Below the pieces are notes generated by a model, which searched no databases, was not told the origin of the DNA, and saw only the letters and a list, made by a program, of their open reading frames with translations. Below, piece by piece: positions 1-8,260 of a DNA stretch of 64,000 nt. This DNA is from UBA2185 sp964564625 (GTDB taxonomy: Bacteria; Desulfobacterota; Syntrophia; Syntrophales; UBA2185), in the NCBI GenBank assembly GCA_964564625.1, contig CAZMBE010000009.1:1-64000 (forward strand). Reading direction: 5' to 3'. The position numbers were made by a program, and so were the translations under genes. Position 1 is the first letter of the stretch, and each line of letters opens with the position of its first letter.

Positions 1-44
1 GAAATGTCAAGATTAAAGATTTGACCCCACTCACCTCTATCAGA

Positions 45-1187
45 CTATCGCGCCTGCAGTGTTCTGCCAATAGTCATGATTTCAGCTTCTTTGGTTCCCT
101 CGTAGAGTTCAAGGATCTTTGCATCACGGTACCATTTCTGGACGCTGTACTCGTCGATGTAGCCATACCCGCCATGCAGTTCCACGGCATAATTCGCGCA
201 GAACACGGCTGTCTGACCTCCAAAATACTTCGCCATGGCGGCCAAAGTGTAATCCGGTCGACCTTGATCAACCAGCCAGGCTGCTTTGTAAATAAGCCCT
301 CGTAATGCTTCTATCTTGATTGCCATTTCGGTAAGCTTCATCTGGGTCAACTGGAACGTGCCTAGGGGAGCGCCGAAAGCCGTTCTTTCCTTCACATACT
401 TGATACTTGTCTCCAGGCATGCTTCAGAAAGGCCGAGGGCCTGGGCGGCAACCATCACCCTTGTTGTGTCAAAGAAGTGCATCAACTGGCGGAAGCCGTT
501 GCCTGCCTTGCCGACCAAATTGGTTTGGGGAACCCTCACGTCCTCAAAGGCGATTTCCGCCGTGTCGCTGGAGCGGATACCCATTTTCCCGTGGATCTTG
601 TTTCGGGTAATCCCCTTGGCGTTTGCGGGGACTATGATAAGACTGAAACTGTTGTGCTTTTTTTCTTCCGGGTTAGTAATGCACTGGGCAACCATGAAAT
701 CGCAGACAGTCCCGTTCGTGATGAACATTTTGTTCCCGTTGATAACGTAATCGGTCCCGTCTTTTACTGCTTTTGTTCTGTATCCCGCCACATCGGTACC
801 TGCATTCGGTTCTGTAAAAGCTCCGGCACTGACCTGCTCTCCCCGGCAAACGGGAGGGAGATAGGTCTTTTTTTGATGTTCCGAGCCGAAGTGCAGTATG
901 GCTTCACAACCAAACGTGGCAGCGGCAACGTTCAATCCTATTCCCATATCCACCTTTGATAGTTCTTCTGTGATTATTGAGTTGCCCAGGAAGCCTGCCC
1001 CCGCGCCTCCGTATTCTTCGGGAATCCAGGCCCCGACAAGACCATTTTCAGCAGCTTTTTTTCGGATTTCTGGGGTGTATTTCTCTTCCTTGTCGCATTC
1101 ATGGGATATTCCGGAAAACTCAGCCTGGGCAAATTTATATGCCATCTCCTTTAACATTTTCAATTCATCGGTCAATTCGAAATCCAT
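45..1187 (-). CDS. acyl-CoA dehydrogenase
   Basis: A 380-residue FAD-dependent acyl-CoA dehydrogenase, the normal length for the family, which performs alpha,beta-dehydrogenation of an acyl-CoA and passes electrons to electron-transfer flavoprotein. Visible signatures are the N-terminal helical domain, the middle-domain stretch GAFTEPNAGTDVAG, the C-terminal CoA/FAD signatures ERTAFGAPLGTFQ and ELHGGYGYIDEY, and LYEGTKEAE near the end, whose Glu occupies the catalytic-base position of medium-chain enzymes. The ATG is preceded by TAGGAGG, in which the TAG is the stop codon of the upstream acyl-CoA ligase, so the two are translated from one message. Substrate chain length, or a cyclic or aromatic substrate, cannot be read from the sequence. 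Confidence 0.95.
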   Translation of the reverse strand: MDFELTDELKMLKEMAYKFAQAEFSGISHECDKEEKYTPEIRKKAAENGLVGAWIPEEYGGAGAGFLGNSIITEELSKVDMGIGLNVAAATFGCEAILHFGSEHQKKTYLPPVCRGEQVSAGAFTEPNAGTDVAGYRTKAVKDGTDYVINGNKMFITNGTVCDFMVAQCITNPEEKKHNSFSLIIVPANAKGITRNKIHGKMGIRSSDTAEIAFEDVRVPQTNLVGKAGNGFRQLMHFFDTTRVMVAAQALGLSEACLETSIKYVKERTAFGAPLGTFQLTQMKLTEMAIKIEALRGLIYKAAWLVDQGRPDYTLAAMAKYFGGQTAVFCANYAVELHGGYGYIDEYSVQKWYRDAKILELYEGTKEAEIMTIGRTLQAR

Positions 1188-1197
1188 GTTTGTCCTC

Positions 1198-2841
1198 CTA
1201 ACTGTATAATTTTCTCAGCTGAATTTTATTAATCTTGCCCACGCTGGTCTTGGGAATCCCATCGACAAGCAGGAAGCGGTCAGGGACGCCATATTTCGGA
1301 ATTTTTCCCTCTTGTGCAAATTTTGCCATGAACTTCTTCAAGTCTTCTTCACTAACCTTATCTTTGTATTCAGGTCTCAGAACAACGATCAACACTGGTC
1401 TCTCTCCCCATTTTTCATCAGCAACCCCGATCGCCGCCGCTTCCGACACCGCATCGTGCTGGCTGATCAGATTCTCCAGTTCGAGAGAAGAAATCCATTC
1501 ACCTCCCGTTTTGATCACATCTTTCGTTCGATCCGTGATCTGTATATATCCCGCCTGGTCAATGGAGGCGACATCCCCCGTGTACAGCCATCCGTCCTTC
1601 CATAAATCTTTCGTTCTTTCGGGATCCTTGAAATAACTGTTCGTAAGCCAGGGGGCCCTTAAAATCAGTTCGCCTGTGGCGGTACCGTTATGCGGTATGT
1701 CTTTTCCTGAGGAATCTACAATTCTCGCATACACAAAGGGTATGGGAAGGCCTGTCATGATCAGCTTATCGAGCTGATTTTCCTTATTCCAATCGAGCAT
1801 GGGCGGTTTAAGGTTCGCCAGAGAGATCACCGGGCAGGTTTCCGACATACCGTATCCGGAAAACACTTGGATGCCGAGATCCATTGTCGCCTTGGCCAGC
1901 CCCTTGGGCAGCCTCGAACCGCCGATAATAACCTTCCATCTGGATAAATCAATTTTCTTGACCACGGGACTGCTCACCAGCATATGAAGAATCGTGGGAA
2001 CGCAATGAGAAAAGGTTACTTTTTCCGTCAAGATCAATTTCACGAGGACCTCCGGTTCGTATCTGCCGGGATAGACCTGTTTGACGCCCATCATGGTTGC
2101 CAAATAGGGAATTCCCCAGGCGTGTACATGAAACATTGGGGTAAGCGGCATATACACATCAGTCGAACGGAATCTGGCGGGTGATTCATAGGCGCTCAAC
2201 CCGATTAATCCTGCCTGCGTGTGAAGAACAAGCTGCCTGTGCGAAAAGAAGACACCCTTGGGGGCTCCCGTTGTTCCTGTGGTATAAAACGTTGTTGCCC
2301 TTGTGTTCTCATCGAGATCAGGGAAATCGTACTGACGAGAAGCTCCTCGAAGCATCTCTTCATATTCCATATCAATAGGTATTTTTGTATCAGGCCTTGT
2401 GTCCCCATCAGTGATAAGGATAATCTTTTTGACAGTCGTCAGTTTATCCTTTACTGCTTCGAGGAGAGGCAAAAAATCCGCGTGAATCAAGACCACATCA
2501 TCCCCCGCATGATTCATCGTGTAGAGGATTTGTTCCGGAGACAACCGCCAGTTTTGAGTATGGAGAACCGCTCCCATCATGGGAATAGCGAAGAAGCATT
2601 CCAGATACCGGTGACTGTCATAATCGAATACGCAGACCGTATCACCTGCCTTGACCCCCAGTAACCTTAGGGCGTTGGCCAGTCTATGAATACGTTCGTT
2701 GAGCATTCTGTAGGTGTAACGAACTTTGTCTCTGTAGATGATCTGCTGATCAGGTGCAAAAATTAAGGGGGTTTCAAGAAGGTGTTTAATGATCAATTGA
2801 TACTTGTAACACTCACCCGGCTGATAGATTTTCTCTGGCAT
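1198..2841 (-). CDS. AMP-forming acyl-CoA synthetase (fatty-acid--CoA ligase)
   Basis: A 547-residue ANL-superfamily ligase that activates a carboxylic acid to acyl-AMP and then acyl-CoA. The P-loop YTTGTTGAPKG, the adenylate-binding GYGMSET, YTGD, the hinge DRTKDVIKTGGEW and the C-terminal catalytic lysine in PKTSVGKINK are all present. It resembles medium/long-chain fatty-acyl-CoA ligases. The start at 2841 is chosen because AGGAGG lies six bases before this ATG; an in-frame start 14 codons upstream has no comparable ribosome site. The acyl-CoA dehydrogenase follows after ten bases, so the pair activates and then oxidises the same acid, as in beta-oxidation or syntrophic acid degradation. 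The precise substrate is unknown. Confidence 0.93.
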   Translation of the reverse strand: MPEKIYQPGECYKYQLIIKHLLETPLIFAPDQQIIYRDKVRYTYRMLNERIHRLANALRLLGVKAGDTVCVFDYDSHRYLECFFAIPMMGAVLHTQNWRLSPEQILYTMNHAGDDVVLIHADFLPLLEAVKDKLTTVKKIILITDGDTRPDTKIPIDMEYEEMLRGASRQYDFPDLDENTRATTFYTTGTTGAPKGVFFSHRQLVLHTQAGLIGLSAYESPARFRSTDVYMPLTPMFHVHAWGIPYLATMMGVKQVYPGRYEPEVLVKLILTEKVTFSHCVPTILHMLVSSPVVKKIDLSRWKVIIGGSRLPKGLAKATMDLGIQVFSGYGMSETCPVISLANLKPPMLDWNKENQLDKLIMTGLPIPFVYARIVDSSGKDIPHNGTATGELILRAPWLTNSYFKDPERTKDLWKDGWLYTGDVASIDQAGYIQITDRTKDVIKTGGEWISSLELENLISQHDAVSEAAAIGVADEKWGERPVLIVVLRPEYKDKVSEEDLKKFMAKFAQEGKIPKYGVPDRFLLVDGIPKTSVGKINKIQLRKLYS

Positions 2842-2961
2842 ATCAATCCTCCTCATATTTTTATTAGCTCTGTATCTTTGCAAGTTTTATGAAATATTAA
2901 AATGGTTCACAGACATTTAATCTTCGCCAGTTCAGGGCAGTACACTGCTCTCTTGCAGGAG

Positions 2962-2990
2962 GTTATGTAAGGTAGGGTTTGACCTGTCAA
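2962..2990 (-). promoter_or_regulatory. sigma70-type promoter with palindromic operator candidate
   Basis: Reading the minus strand, a perfect TTGACA (2985-2990) is followed after 17 bases by CATAAC (2962-2967), four of six matches to the -10 consensus. This puts the start of transcription near 2955, about 115 bases before the acyl-CoA ligase ATG. The -35 box lies within the inverted repeat TTGAC-CT-GTCAA (2979-2990), a place where a repressor could block RNA polymerase. The rest of the divergent spacer (2884-3158) shows no gene apart from the tiny frame at 3097. Confidence 0.5.
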
Positions 2991-3096
2991 GAACTTTCTA
3001 CTATATAAGTAGATGAAAAATAGCAGAAGCGCCGTGCTGAGGTCAAGTAAAAACCAATTTTTTGTGGATAATAAATATTGCCGGGGAGGATACCCA

Positions 3097-3141
3097 ATGC
3101 GTTTGTTAGACTATTGCCTCACGTATCATAATATATACTAA
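3097..3141 (+). CDS. possible 14-codon leader ORF
   Basis: An ATG preceded by GGGGAGG at good spacing opens a 14-codon frame (MRLLDYCLTYHNIY, then TAA) ending 17 bases before the YacP-like gene. That gene has almost no ribosome-binding site of its own, so translation of this frame could help open or couple it. No conserved peptide is recognised; a chance frame is possible. Confidence 0.2.
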   Translation: MRLLDYCLTYHNIY

Positions 3142-3158
3142 CATCACCATGAGCCATT

Positions 3159-3695
3159 ATGCACATCATCATTGACGGATATAACCTGATAAGACAATCA
3201 GATACACTGAGACGTTATGAGAGATTCAGCCTGGAGGAGGGCCGAAGGGCGTTGATACACTTTATGGCGCTGTACAAGAGGCATAAAGAGCATAAGGTGA
3301 CGGTTGTATTTGACGGCTGGGAGGGAGGTCCGGCCGAGGAGGAGCGTGATCGACAGGAAGGTGTTGATATCATATATTCCCGGAGGGGCGAAAAGGCGGA
3401 TGATGTCGTCAAGCGGATGGTACAAAGAGTAGGGGAAGAAATCGTTGTGGTTACTTCAGATAGGGATATTGCCGATTTTGTCAGCCGCAGAGGGGTAACC
3501 GCGATATCGTCTCAGGATTTTGAAAGGCATGTCGGCAGGTTAAAAATCAGCCCTTCCGAATCACTCATCCTGTGCGTCGAAGAGAATGAAAAAAATAACG
3601 ATGAAGAGACAAGGATAGGCATTAAAAGGAAAGGGCCAGCAAAGCGGCTTTCGCGTAGGCAAAAATCGGCATTGGCAAAAATTCGGAAACTCTGA
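3159..3695 (+). CDS. NYN-domain (YacP/Rae1-like) RNA-binding or nuclease protein
   Basis: A 178-residue protein of the YacP/DUF901 branch of the NYN (PIN-like) fold. The acidic residues expected for metal-dependent RNA cleavage are visible in IIIDGYNLI (residue 5), VVFDGWEG, EKADDVVK and VTSDRDIADF. The C-terminal 30 residues are strongly basic (KRKGPAKRLSRRQKSALAK), probably for RNA binding. Bacillus Rae1 is a ribosome-associated endoribonuclease, so an RNA-decay role is plausible but not shown. It stands alone on the plus strand, convergent with holA 30 bases downstream, and its ribosome-binding site is weak. Confidence 0.85.
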   Translation: MHIIIDGYNLIRQSDTLRRYERFSLEEGRRALIHFMALYKRHKEHKVTVVFDGWEGGPAEEERDRQEGVDIIYSRRGEKADDVVKRMVQRVGEEIVVVTSDRDIADFVSRRGVTAISSQDFERHVGRLKISPSESLILCVEENEKNNDEETRIGIKRKGPAKRLSRRQKSALAKIRKL

Positions 3696-3725
3696 GCATT
3701 GACGGTTGATGCGTGACGACTCCTC

Positions 3726-5084
3726 TCAGGTACATACTTTCACGATAAAGCGCTCAAGCAGGAACTTCGGTTCCTTCGCGGTTGTTTTGAAGGCCATATC
3801 CATTTCAACGAGATCCTCCAGATATGTAACCAACATTTCATGTACAAAGCGATGCGAATTTTTCAGGGCATGATAAACAACATAAGGATGTTGTGTGCCA
3901 AGAGCACTTTTACTTCCTCTTTTCCTTTTATCGTTATGCAATGCCTGAATAACCGGGTACACTGACTTCTGGAACGCATCATATTCCATATCCTGATGAA
4001 AAGAAGCAATCTTTCCCGATTTGATGAACGTTTTTGCGTGGAGGAGGAACCTTATTTCCCTCGCTATCATAGACAGGATTAACACGTGGTTGACACCTTG
4101 ATCGAAAAGATCCTTCAGGCTTACTAAGGCCTTTGTAAGATTTTTGTCTGCGATTGCGCCTGTCAAGTCAAAAACGGTATCTTCTTTTGTTTTTCCGATG
4201 ACCTCTTCGACATCTGCTTCCTCTATTAATGTCCGTTCACCCGTGTAGGTGATTAACATTTCGAGGGCTCCCATGGAATCAGCGAGAGTGAAACCGGTTT
4301 TCCTGCCAACGGCGATCCACGCGCGCGGCGATAGTTTTTTCCCACTTTTCGCTAAAAGATCCCTCGCTGCCTCCATCAGTACATTCTTCTGCCGGGACTC
4401 ACCCTTTACAAGAGAAAAATGAAGGATTGTTCCTGTTTCTGATATAACTTTAAAGAGCCTTTTCCTTTTGTCAACCGTTTCTGCGGTTATTATCAGATGA
4501 TTTCCTTCCGGGATACTGCTTTTCAGAACACCTTCAAGACGTTCTGTATCATCCCTCCTTGCTGTCGTTCCTATTCCACGGCGTATTGCAATCTCGAGTA
4601 TTGCGGGCAACCATGTTTCCCGATCATGTCCGCTGTCTCCTTCCACAATTTTTTGCCATTCGTCGTCTGTAATTCTTTTCCATCCATCATTACTGAGATC
4701 ATCAAGATTCCAGCCCGTAATGCGCATAAACTGAGTAAAGTATTTCACTGCCGTATCGGGATCGTTTTCTATATAATTACGAACTTTTTGTAGTATTTCC
4801 GGGAGTATGTTTCTTGATTGGAAAAGACGGGTATTTCTTAGTACGACCACTTTCTTCCCCGGAATGAGGGGGGGTGTCAGGATGGTATCACAAAGGGCAT
4901 CAATATCTTCGTTTTCGCCGTCCATGAAAAAGAGATTAAGATCTCTATCGCTTGCGGGAAGGGCGACCTCGATGATTTTATTCAAGGCCTCCTTGATCAG
5001 ATAATCTTCTTCACCGTAAAGCAGATAGCAGGGAGAGGCTGTGCTCCCTTTCTTAAGATCAATCAACACTTTCTCAAAATTCAT
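3726..5084 (-). CDS. holA: DNA polymerase III delta subunit, extended form
   Basis: HolA opens the sliding-clamp loader onto the beta clamp. The N-terminal CYLLYGEEDYLIKEAL, the FFMDGENED strand, PPLIPGKKVVVLRN, and the C-terminal helical domain with VFDLTGAIADKN and LSMIAREIRFLL are typical. The protein has 452 residues, about 100 more than the usual 330-350. The extra stretch lies near residues 80-190, between the VVVLRN strand and HLIITAE, and contains several Trp and acidic residues. Such long HolA forms are, to my knowledge, found in some deltaproteobacteria, and no known domain is recognised in the insert. A 72-base gap separates it from the LOG-family gene. Confidence 0.9.
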   Translation of the reverse strand: MNFEKVLIDLKKGSTASPCYLLYGEEDYLIKEALNKIIEVALPASDRDLNLFFMDGENEDIDALCDTILTPPLIPGKKVVVLRNTRLFQSRNILPEILQKVRNYIENDPDTAVKYFTQFMRITGWNLDDLSNDGWKRITDDEWQKIVEGDSGHDRETWLPAILEIAIRRGIGTTARRDDTERLEGVLKSSIPEGNHLIITAETVDKRKRLFKVISETGTILHFSLVKGESRQKNVLMEAARDLLAKSGKKLSPRAWIAVGRKTGFTLADSMGALEMLITYTGERTLIEEADVEEVIGKTKEDTVFDLTGAIADKNLTKALVSLKDLFDQGVNHVLILSMIAREIRFLLHAKTFIKSGKIASFHQDMEYDAFQKSVYPVIQALHNDKRKRGSKSALGTQHPYVVYHALKNSHRFVHEMLVTYLEDLVEMDMAFKTTAKEPKFLLERFIVKVCT

Positions 5085-5156
5085 TATTCTTTCCGTAGTA
5101 TTTTAGACTGTTTTCAATGATGCTCTGATTGTGTGGTGTCAAAAGGGATAGGTTTT

Positions 5157-5810
5157 TTAGAGGATAACAAATTTCTTAATATGCTTGACTATTTCGTCTG
5201 GATCATCAATCACCTGGATAATTTCTAGATCATGTGGTTCAATCATATCACTTTGGAGCATAGTATTTTTTAACCAGTCAAGCAGGCCTTGCCAGTATTC
5301 GCTTCCCATCATAACGACAGGGAACCCTTTTATTCTTTGCGTCTGAATCAGTGTCAGGGCCTCGAAGAGTTCATCCATGGTACCGAAGCCTCCGGGCAGG
5401 ATTATATACGCGACGGCATATTTGACAAACATTACCTTGCGGACGAAAAAATATTTATACTCAATAGTGGTATTTGCATAAGGATTCGGCTTCTGCTCAA
5501 AGGGTAGACGAATATTCATTCCCACAGACCTGCCGCCCCCTGCCGCTGCTCCCTTATTGGCTGCCTCCATGAGCCCGGGGCCGCCTCCGGTTATTACGCT
5601 GAAACCGCTCTCGGCAAGCCTCCTGGCAAGGTACTCTGTCTTTTTGTAGTATGGATCTTCGGGACGGACCCGCGCCGATCCGAAAATGCTGACCGAGTTT
5701 TTCAGTTTGGAAAGGGTTTCAATGGCTTCCACAAATTCGGCCATGATGCGAAATATCCGCCAGGACTCTTCTACGGATAATGCATCAACCAGGTATTGTT
5801 TGTCTTCCAT
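5157..5810 (-). CDS. LOG-family nucleoside monophosphate phosphoribohydrolase (TIGR00730)
   Basis: The motifs GGGPGLMEAANKGA and PGGFGTMDELFE define the LOG/lysine-decarboxylase-like family, now known to hydrolyse nucleoside 5'-monophosphates, including cytokinin ribotides, to base plus ribose phosphate. Older annotations as lysine decarboxylase are misleading. Similarity to the family begins at about residue 5 (YLVDALSVEESWRIFRI), which supports the ATG at 5810 and a 217-residue product. A GTG at 5879 in the same frame would add 23 residues with no family likeness; neither start has a strong ribosome-binding site. In bacteria the role may be nucleotide clean-up. Confidence 0.88.
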   Translation of the reverse strand: MEDKQYLVDALSVEESWRIFRIMAEFVEAIETLSKLKNSVSIFGSARVRPEDPYYKKTEYLARRLAESGFSVITGGGPGLMEAANKGAAAGGGRSVGMNIRLPFEQKPNPYANTTIEYKYFFVRKVMFVKYAVAYIILPGGFGTMDELFEALTLIQTQRIKGFPVVMMGSEYWQGLLDWLKNTMLQSDMIEPHDLEIIQVIDDPDEIVKHIKKFVIL

Positions 5811-5930
5811 AATTGATCCATGGGGGATCTTCCGCCTTGTCCGGTGAGAGGACCCCGTCTTGGTGAGTCTGAGGAACACATACCTCAGGGAGACCTTGTG
5901 TTACGGTCTCCATTATTATCTATATTTTTT

Positions 5931-6122
5931 TCAATAACTTCTCCGCCGTTGGACCTTGGCGTATCTCCTGCGGGCCTCAATGGCTTTTCGCTTCCTCTTC
6001 ACAGAGGGCTTCTCGTAGGCTCTGCGCAGCTTTAGTTCTTTGAATAAACCGCTTTTCGAAAGTTTATTCTTAAGGATTTTCAATGCCTTCTCTATATCAT
6101 TATCGTATACTTTTACTTCCAA
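5931..6122 (-). CDS. rpsU: 30S ribosomal protein bS21
   Basis: A 63-residue, very basic protein matching bS21 along its length (EVKVYDNDIEKALKILKNK, then EKPSVKRKRKAIEARRR). It binds the 3' end of 16S rRNA and helps mRNA selection. The frame starts with TTG, not ATG, preceded by AAGGAAGGG; this start is fixed by family alignment. It lies 52-120 bases upstream of the LOG-family gene on the same strand. Downstream neighbours often found with rpsU (GatB/YqeY, dnaG, rpoD) are absent. Confidence 0.95.
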   Translation of the reverse strand: MEVKVYDNDIEKALKILKNKLSKSGLFKELKLRRAYEKPSVKRKRKAIEARRRYAKVQRRRSY

Positions 6123-6274
6123 AACAACCCTTCCTTTCTCGAGTATTTTAATACTGTATCATGACACAACATTTGAAAAGCTTCCGCTTTGTCCTTTCGA
6201 CAGAATGGAGAAAGTGTCGCGGTGAGTAGGTTTTCAAAGGCCTCATAGCATAATAATTTTTAAGCGTATAGAAA

Positions 6275-6333
6275 CAAAAAAAGGGCAGTACGGCATTAAG
6301 CTCTCTATTTTTAGCCTACGCCGTATTCTACCC
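6275..6333 (-). terminator. Rho-independent terminator of the gcvH-lipM-hisC operon
   Basis: Reading the minus strand just after hisC, AAGGGTAGAATACGGC pairs with GCCGTACTGCCCTT across a 28-base loop, with a small bulge, and is followed directly by TTTTTTTG. The position 22 bases past the hisC stop fits the end of this operon. Confidence 0.75.
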
Positions 6334-6354
6334 TTTGTTGTTCCTTATATTAAA

Positions 6355-7428
6355 TCACGCTCCTAACTTTATAACGACCTTTTTTAACGCCCTTAAAAAT
6401 TCTTCATTCTCCTCCCGGGTTCCAACTGTTACTCGCATGCAGTTTCTTAGTACTCCGGGACTGTTGAGATTTTTAATAAGAATCCCTTCCTGGATCAGTC
6501 CCTCATATACGCTATCTGTATCCAAAGCGCAACTAAAAAAAATAAAATTTGCTTTTGAGGGATAGGGCTTAACACAATCAATCTTTCTTAATGCTTTGAA
6601 GAGAGCATCCCGACTTTGTACAATTTCCTTCGTCTGGTGTAAAAACGTGTCCATGTGATCGATATAGAAACCAGCCGCCGCCTGAGAAAGAGAATTGATA
6701 TTATAGGGAAGCCTTACCTTATCGAATTCATGGATGAGCTGCGGGGCGCCGATAAGGAACCCTATTCTCATAGCGGCAAGTCCCACCTTGGAAAGGGTCT
6801 TCAGAATAACCAGATTGTCATACTTTTTGAGCCAAGGTACAAGAGTATTTCCGGAGAAGCTGCCATATGCCTCATCGACTGCTACAATACCGTTCGCGTT
6901 TTCGATTATGGTTTTTATCTTGTCATGACTGAAACAGTTACCCGTAGGATTGTTGGGATAGCTTATGAATATCAGGGCAGGAGATTTCATGGCTGCGTGC
7001 GTGAGGATCGCATCCAGGTCAAGATCAAACGCTTCATTGAGAGGCACTTCAATAACCGTACGGCCCGTATTGATGGCGATTATCCGATACATGACAAACG
7101 TGGGTAATGGAACAATGACCGCTGATGATGAAGCGACCAGGGCGGTACACAGTGTCTGAATGAGTTCATCCGATCCGTTGCCGATCATTATCATCTCGTC
7201 ATCAACACCATAGTGCTTCGCAAACTTTTTCCTGATGACGCGAGCGCCGGGTTCCGGGTAACGGTTCAAGGGAACCTTTTTCATCTCTTTCGATAATTGT
7301 TCCTTGAGGTGAGAGGGAATGGTGAAAGGACTTTCCATCGCATCCATTTTAATGCGGCATGGTGTGGTGTCTACTCGATATCCTGGCTGCTCGAGCACTT
7401 CCTTTCGAATGAGGGTTTTAATATCCAT
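6355..7428 (-). CDS. hisC: histidinol-phosphate aminotransferase
   Basis: A 357-residue fold-type I PLP aminotransferase that converts imidazole-acetol phosphate to histidinol phosphate in histidine synthesis. Seen are NRYPEPGAR, GNGSDELIQ, SYPNNPTGN, VDEAYGSF, the PLP lysine in KTLSKVGLAAMRIGF, and the C-terminal RVTVGTREENEEFL typical of HisC. The ATG at 7428 has AGAGGA upstream and starts MDIKTLIRKEV; it overlaps the octanoyltransferase gene by 11 bases, indicating coupled translation. hisD lies far away at 37,628, so the his genes are dispersed. Use of other 2-oxo substrates, as in some HisC paralogues, cannot be excluded. Confidence 0.92.
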   Translation of the reverse strand: MDIKTLIRKEVLEQPGYRVDTTPCRIKMDAMESPFTIPSHLKEQLSKEMKKVPLNRYPEPGARVIRKKFAKHYGVDDEMIMIGNGSDELIQTLCTALVASSSAVIVPLPTFVMYRIIAINTGRTVIEVPLNEAFDLDLDAILTHAAMKSPALIFISYPNNPTGNCFSHDKIKTIIENANGIVAVDEAYGSFSGNTLVPWLKKYDNLVILKTLSKVGLAAMRIGFLIGAPQLIHEFDKVRLPYNINSLSQAAAGFYIDHMDTFLHQTKEIVQSRDALFKALRKIDCVKPYPSKANFIFFSCALDTDSVYEGLIQEGILIKNLNSPGVLRNCMRVTVGTREENEEFLRALKKVVIKLGA

Positions 7429-8251
7429 GTAAAGTCCTCTTGCCTTCCAGATTCCATTGATCATTCGTATATTTGTCTTTTATAAGTCGTGCCATAAGAG
7501 CCGCTTCTTCAGCAGTTAATCCACGCTCGACGAAATCGATACCTAATTTCTTCTCGAAGCTTTTTTGCAAAATGTGGCACATCTTCGTCACATCGAGATC
7601 GACGCCGGTGCATTCATAGACTGAAGTCACGGATTTTCGCAGTTTCTCGACCTGCCTTTCACGATCACCGTCCCGGGATACAAAAAGAGCGCAGGTTTTG
7701 ACAGGATCAAAGTCCAAGAGAATGGAACCGTGCTGAAGGAACACGCCACGGGATCTTACCTGTGCGCTGCCGCATATTTTCCGTCTGTTTACCAGAAGTT
7801 CATAATGGGACGGTGATGAAAAGCAGACTGCTTTTAAGGGGACGTTTCCCGTGGTTCTTCCGTCAGCCGACATCTCAGCGTGAATACCAAGTTCTGAGAG
7901 AGCGTCTGCGATGCAGCCACTGATGATTCTGTACGTCCCCAGAATGTCTTGAGTGAACAGGGTATTATGTTCTTTTGCGATCACTGCATACGTCAGATCA
8001 TTCTCATGCAGGACGGCCTTTCCTCCTGTTGGACGCCGCACAATGTCAATCTGATAACGATTGCATGCGGAAACATTAACCTCATCCCGTGTTTCCTGAA
8101 AATATCCTAGAGATATGGAAGGAGGGCACCAGTCATATAATCTGAGAGTCGGTGGTGAATCATTTCGTTGATTTTCCCGGAAAATGGCCTCATCCATAGC
8201 CATATTTTCAGAGGCGCTCAAGCGCTTGAAGGGAATAACTCTCCATATCAT
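7418..8251 (-). CDS. lipM: lipoyl(octanoyl)transferase, LipM/LplA family
   Basis: A 277-residue BPL/LplA-fold protein. RRPTGGKAVLHENDLTYAV is the substrate-binding signature, KICGSAQVR holds the conserved lysine, and a cysteine sits in AVCFSSPSHYELLV, the place of the acyl-enzyme cysteine of Bacillus LipM. This favours an octanoyl-ACP:protein transferase over an ATP-dependent lipoate ligase, which has no such cysteine. A lipoyl acceptor, the GcvH at 8,261, lies nine bases upstream in the same operon, and LipA, which inserts the sulfurs, is at 55,023. Together they give a complete de novo lipoylation route. LplA function remains the main alternative. Confidence 0.85.
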   Translation of the reverse strand: MIWRVIPFKRLSASENMAMDEAIFRENQRNDSPPTLRLYDWCPPSISLGYFQETRDEVNVSACNRYQIDIVRRPTGGKAVLHENDLTYAVIAKEHNTLFTQDILGTYRIISGCIADALSELGIHAEMSADGRTTGNVPLKAVCFSSPSHYELLVNRRKICGSAQVRSRGVFLQHGSILLDFDPVKTCALFVSRDGDRERQVEKLRKSVTSVYECTGVDLDVTKMCHILQKSFEKKLGIDFVERGLTAEEAALMARLIKDKYTNDQWNLEGKRTLHGY

Positions 8252-8260
8252 CAGTTGGAT

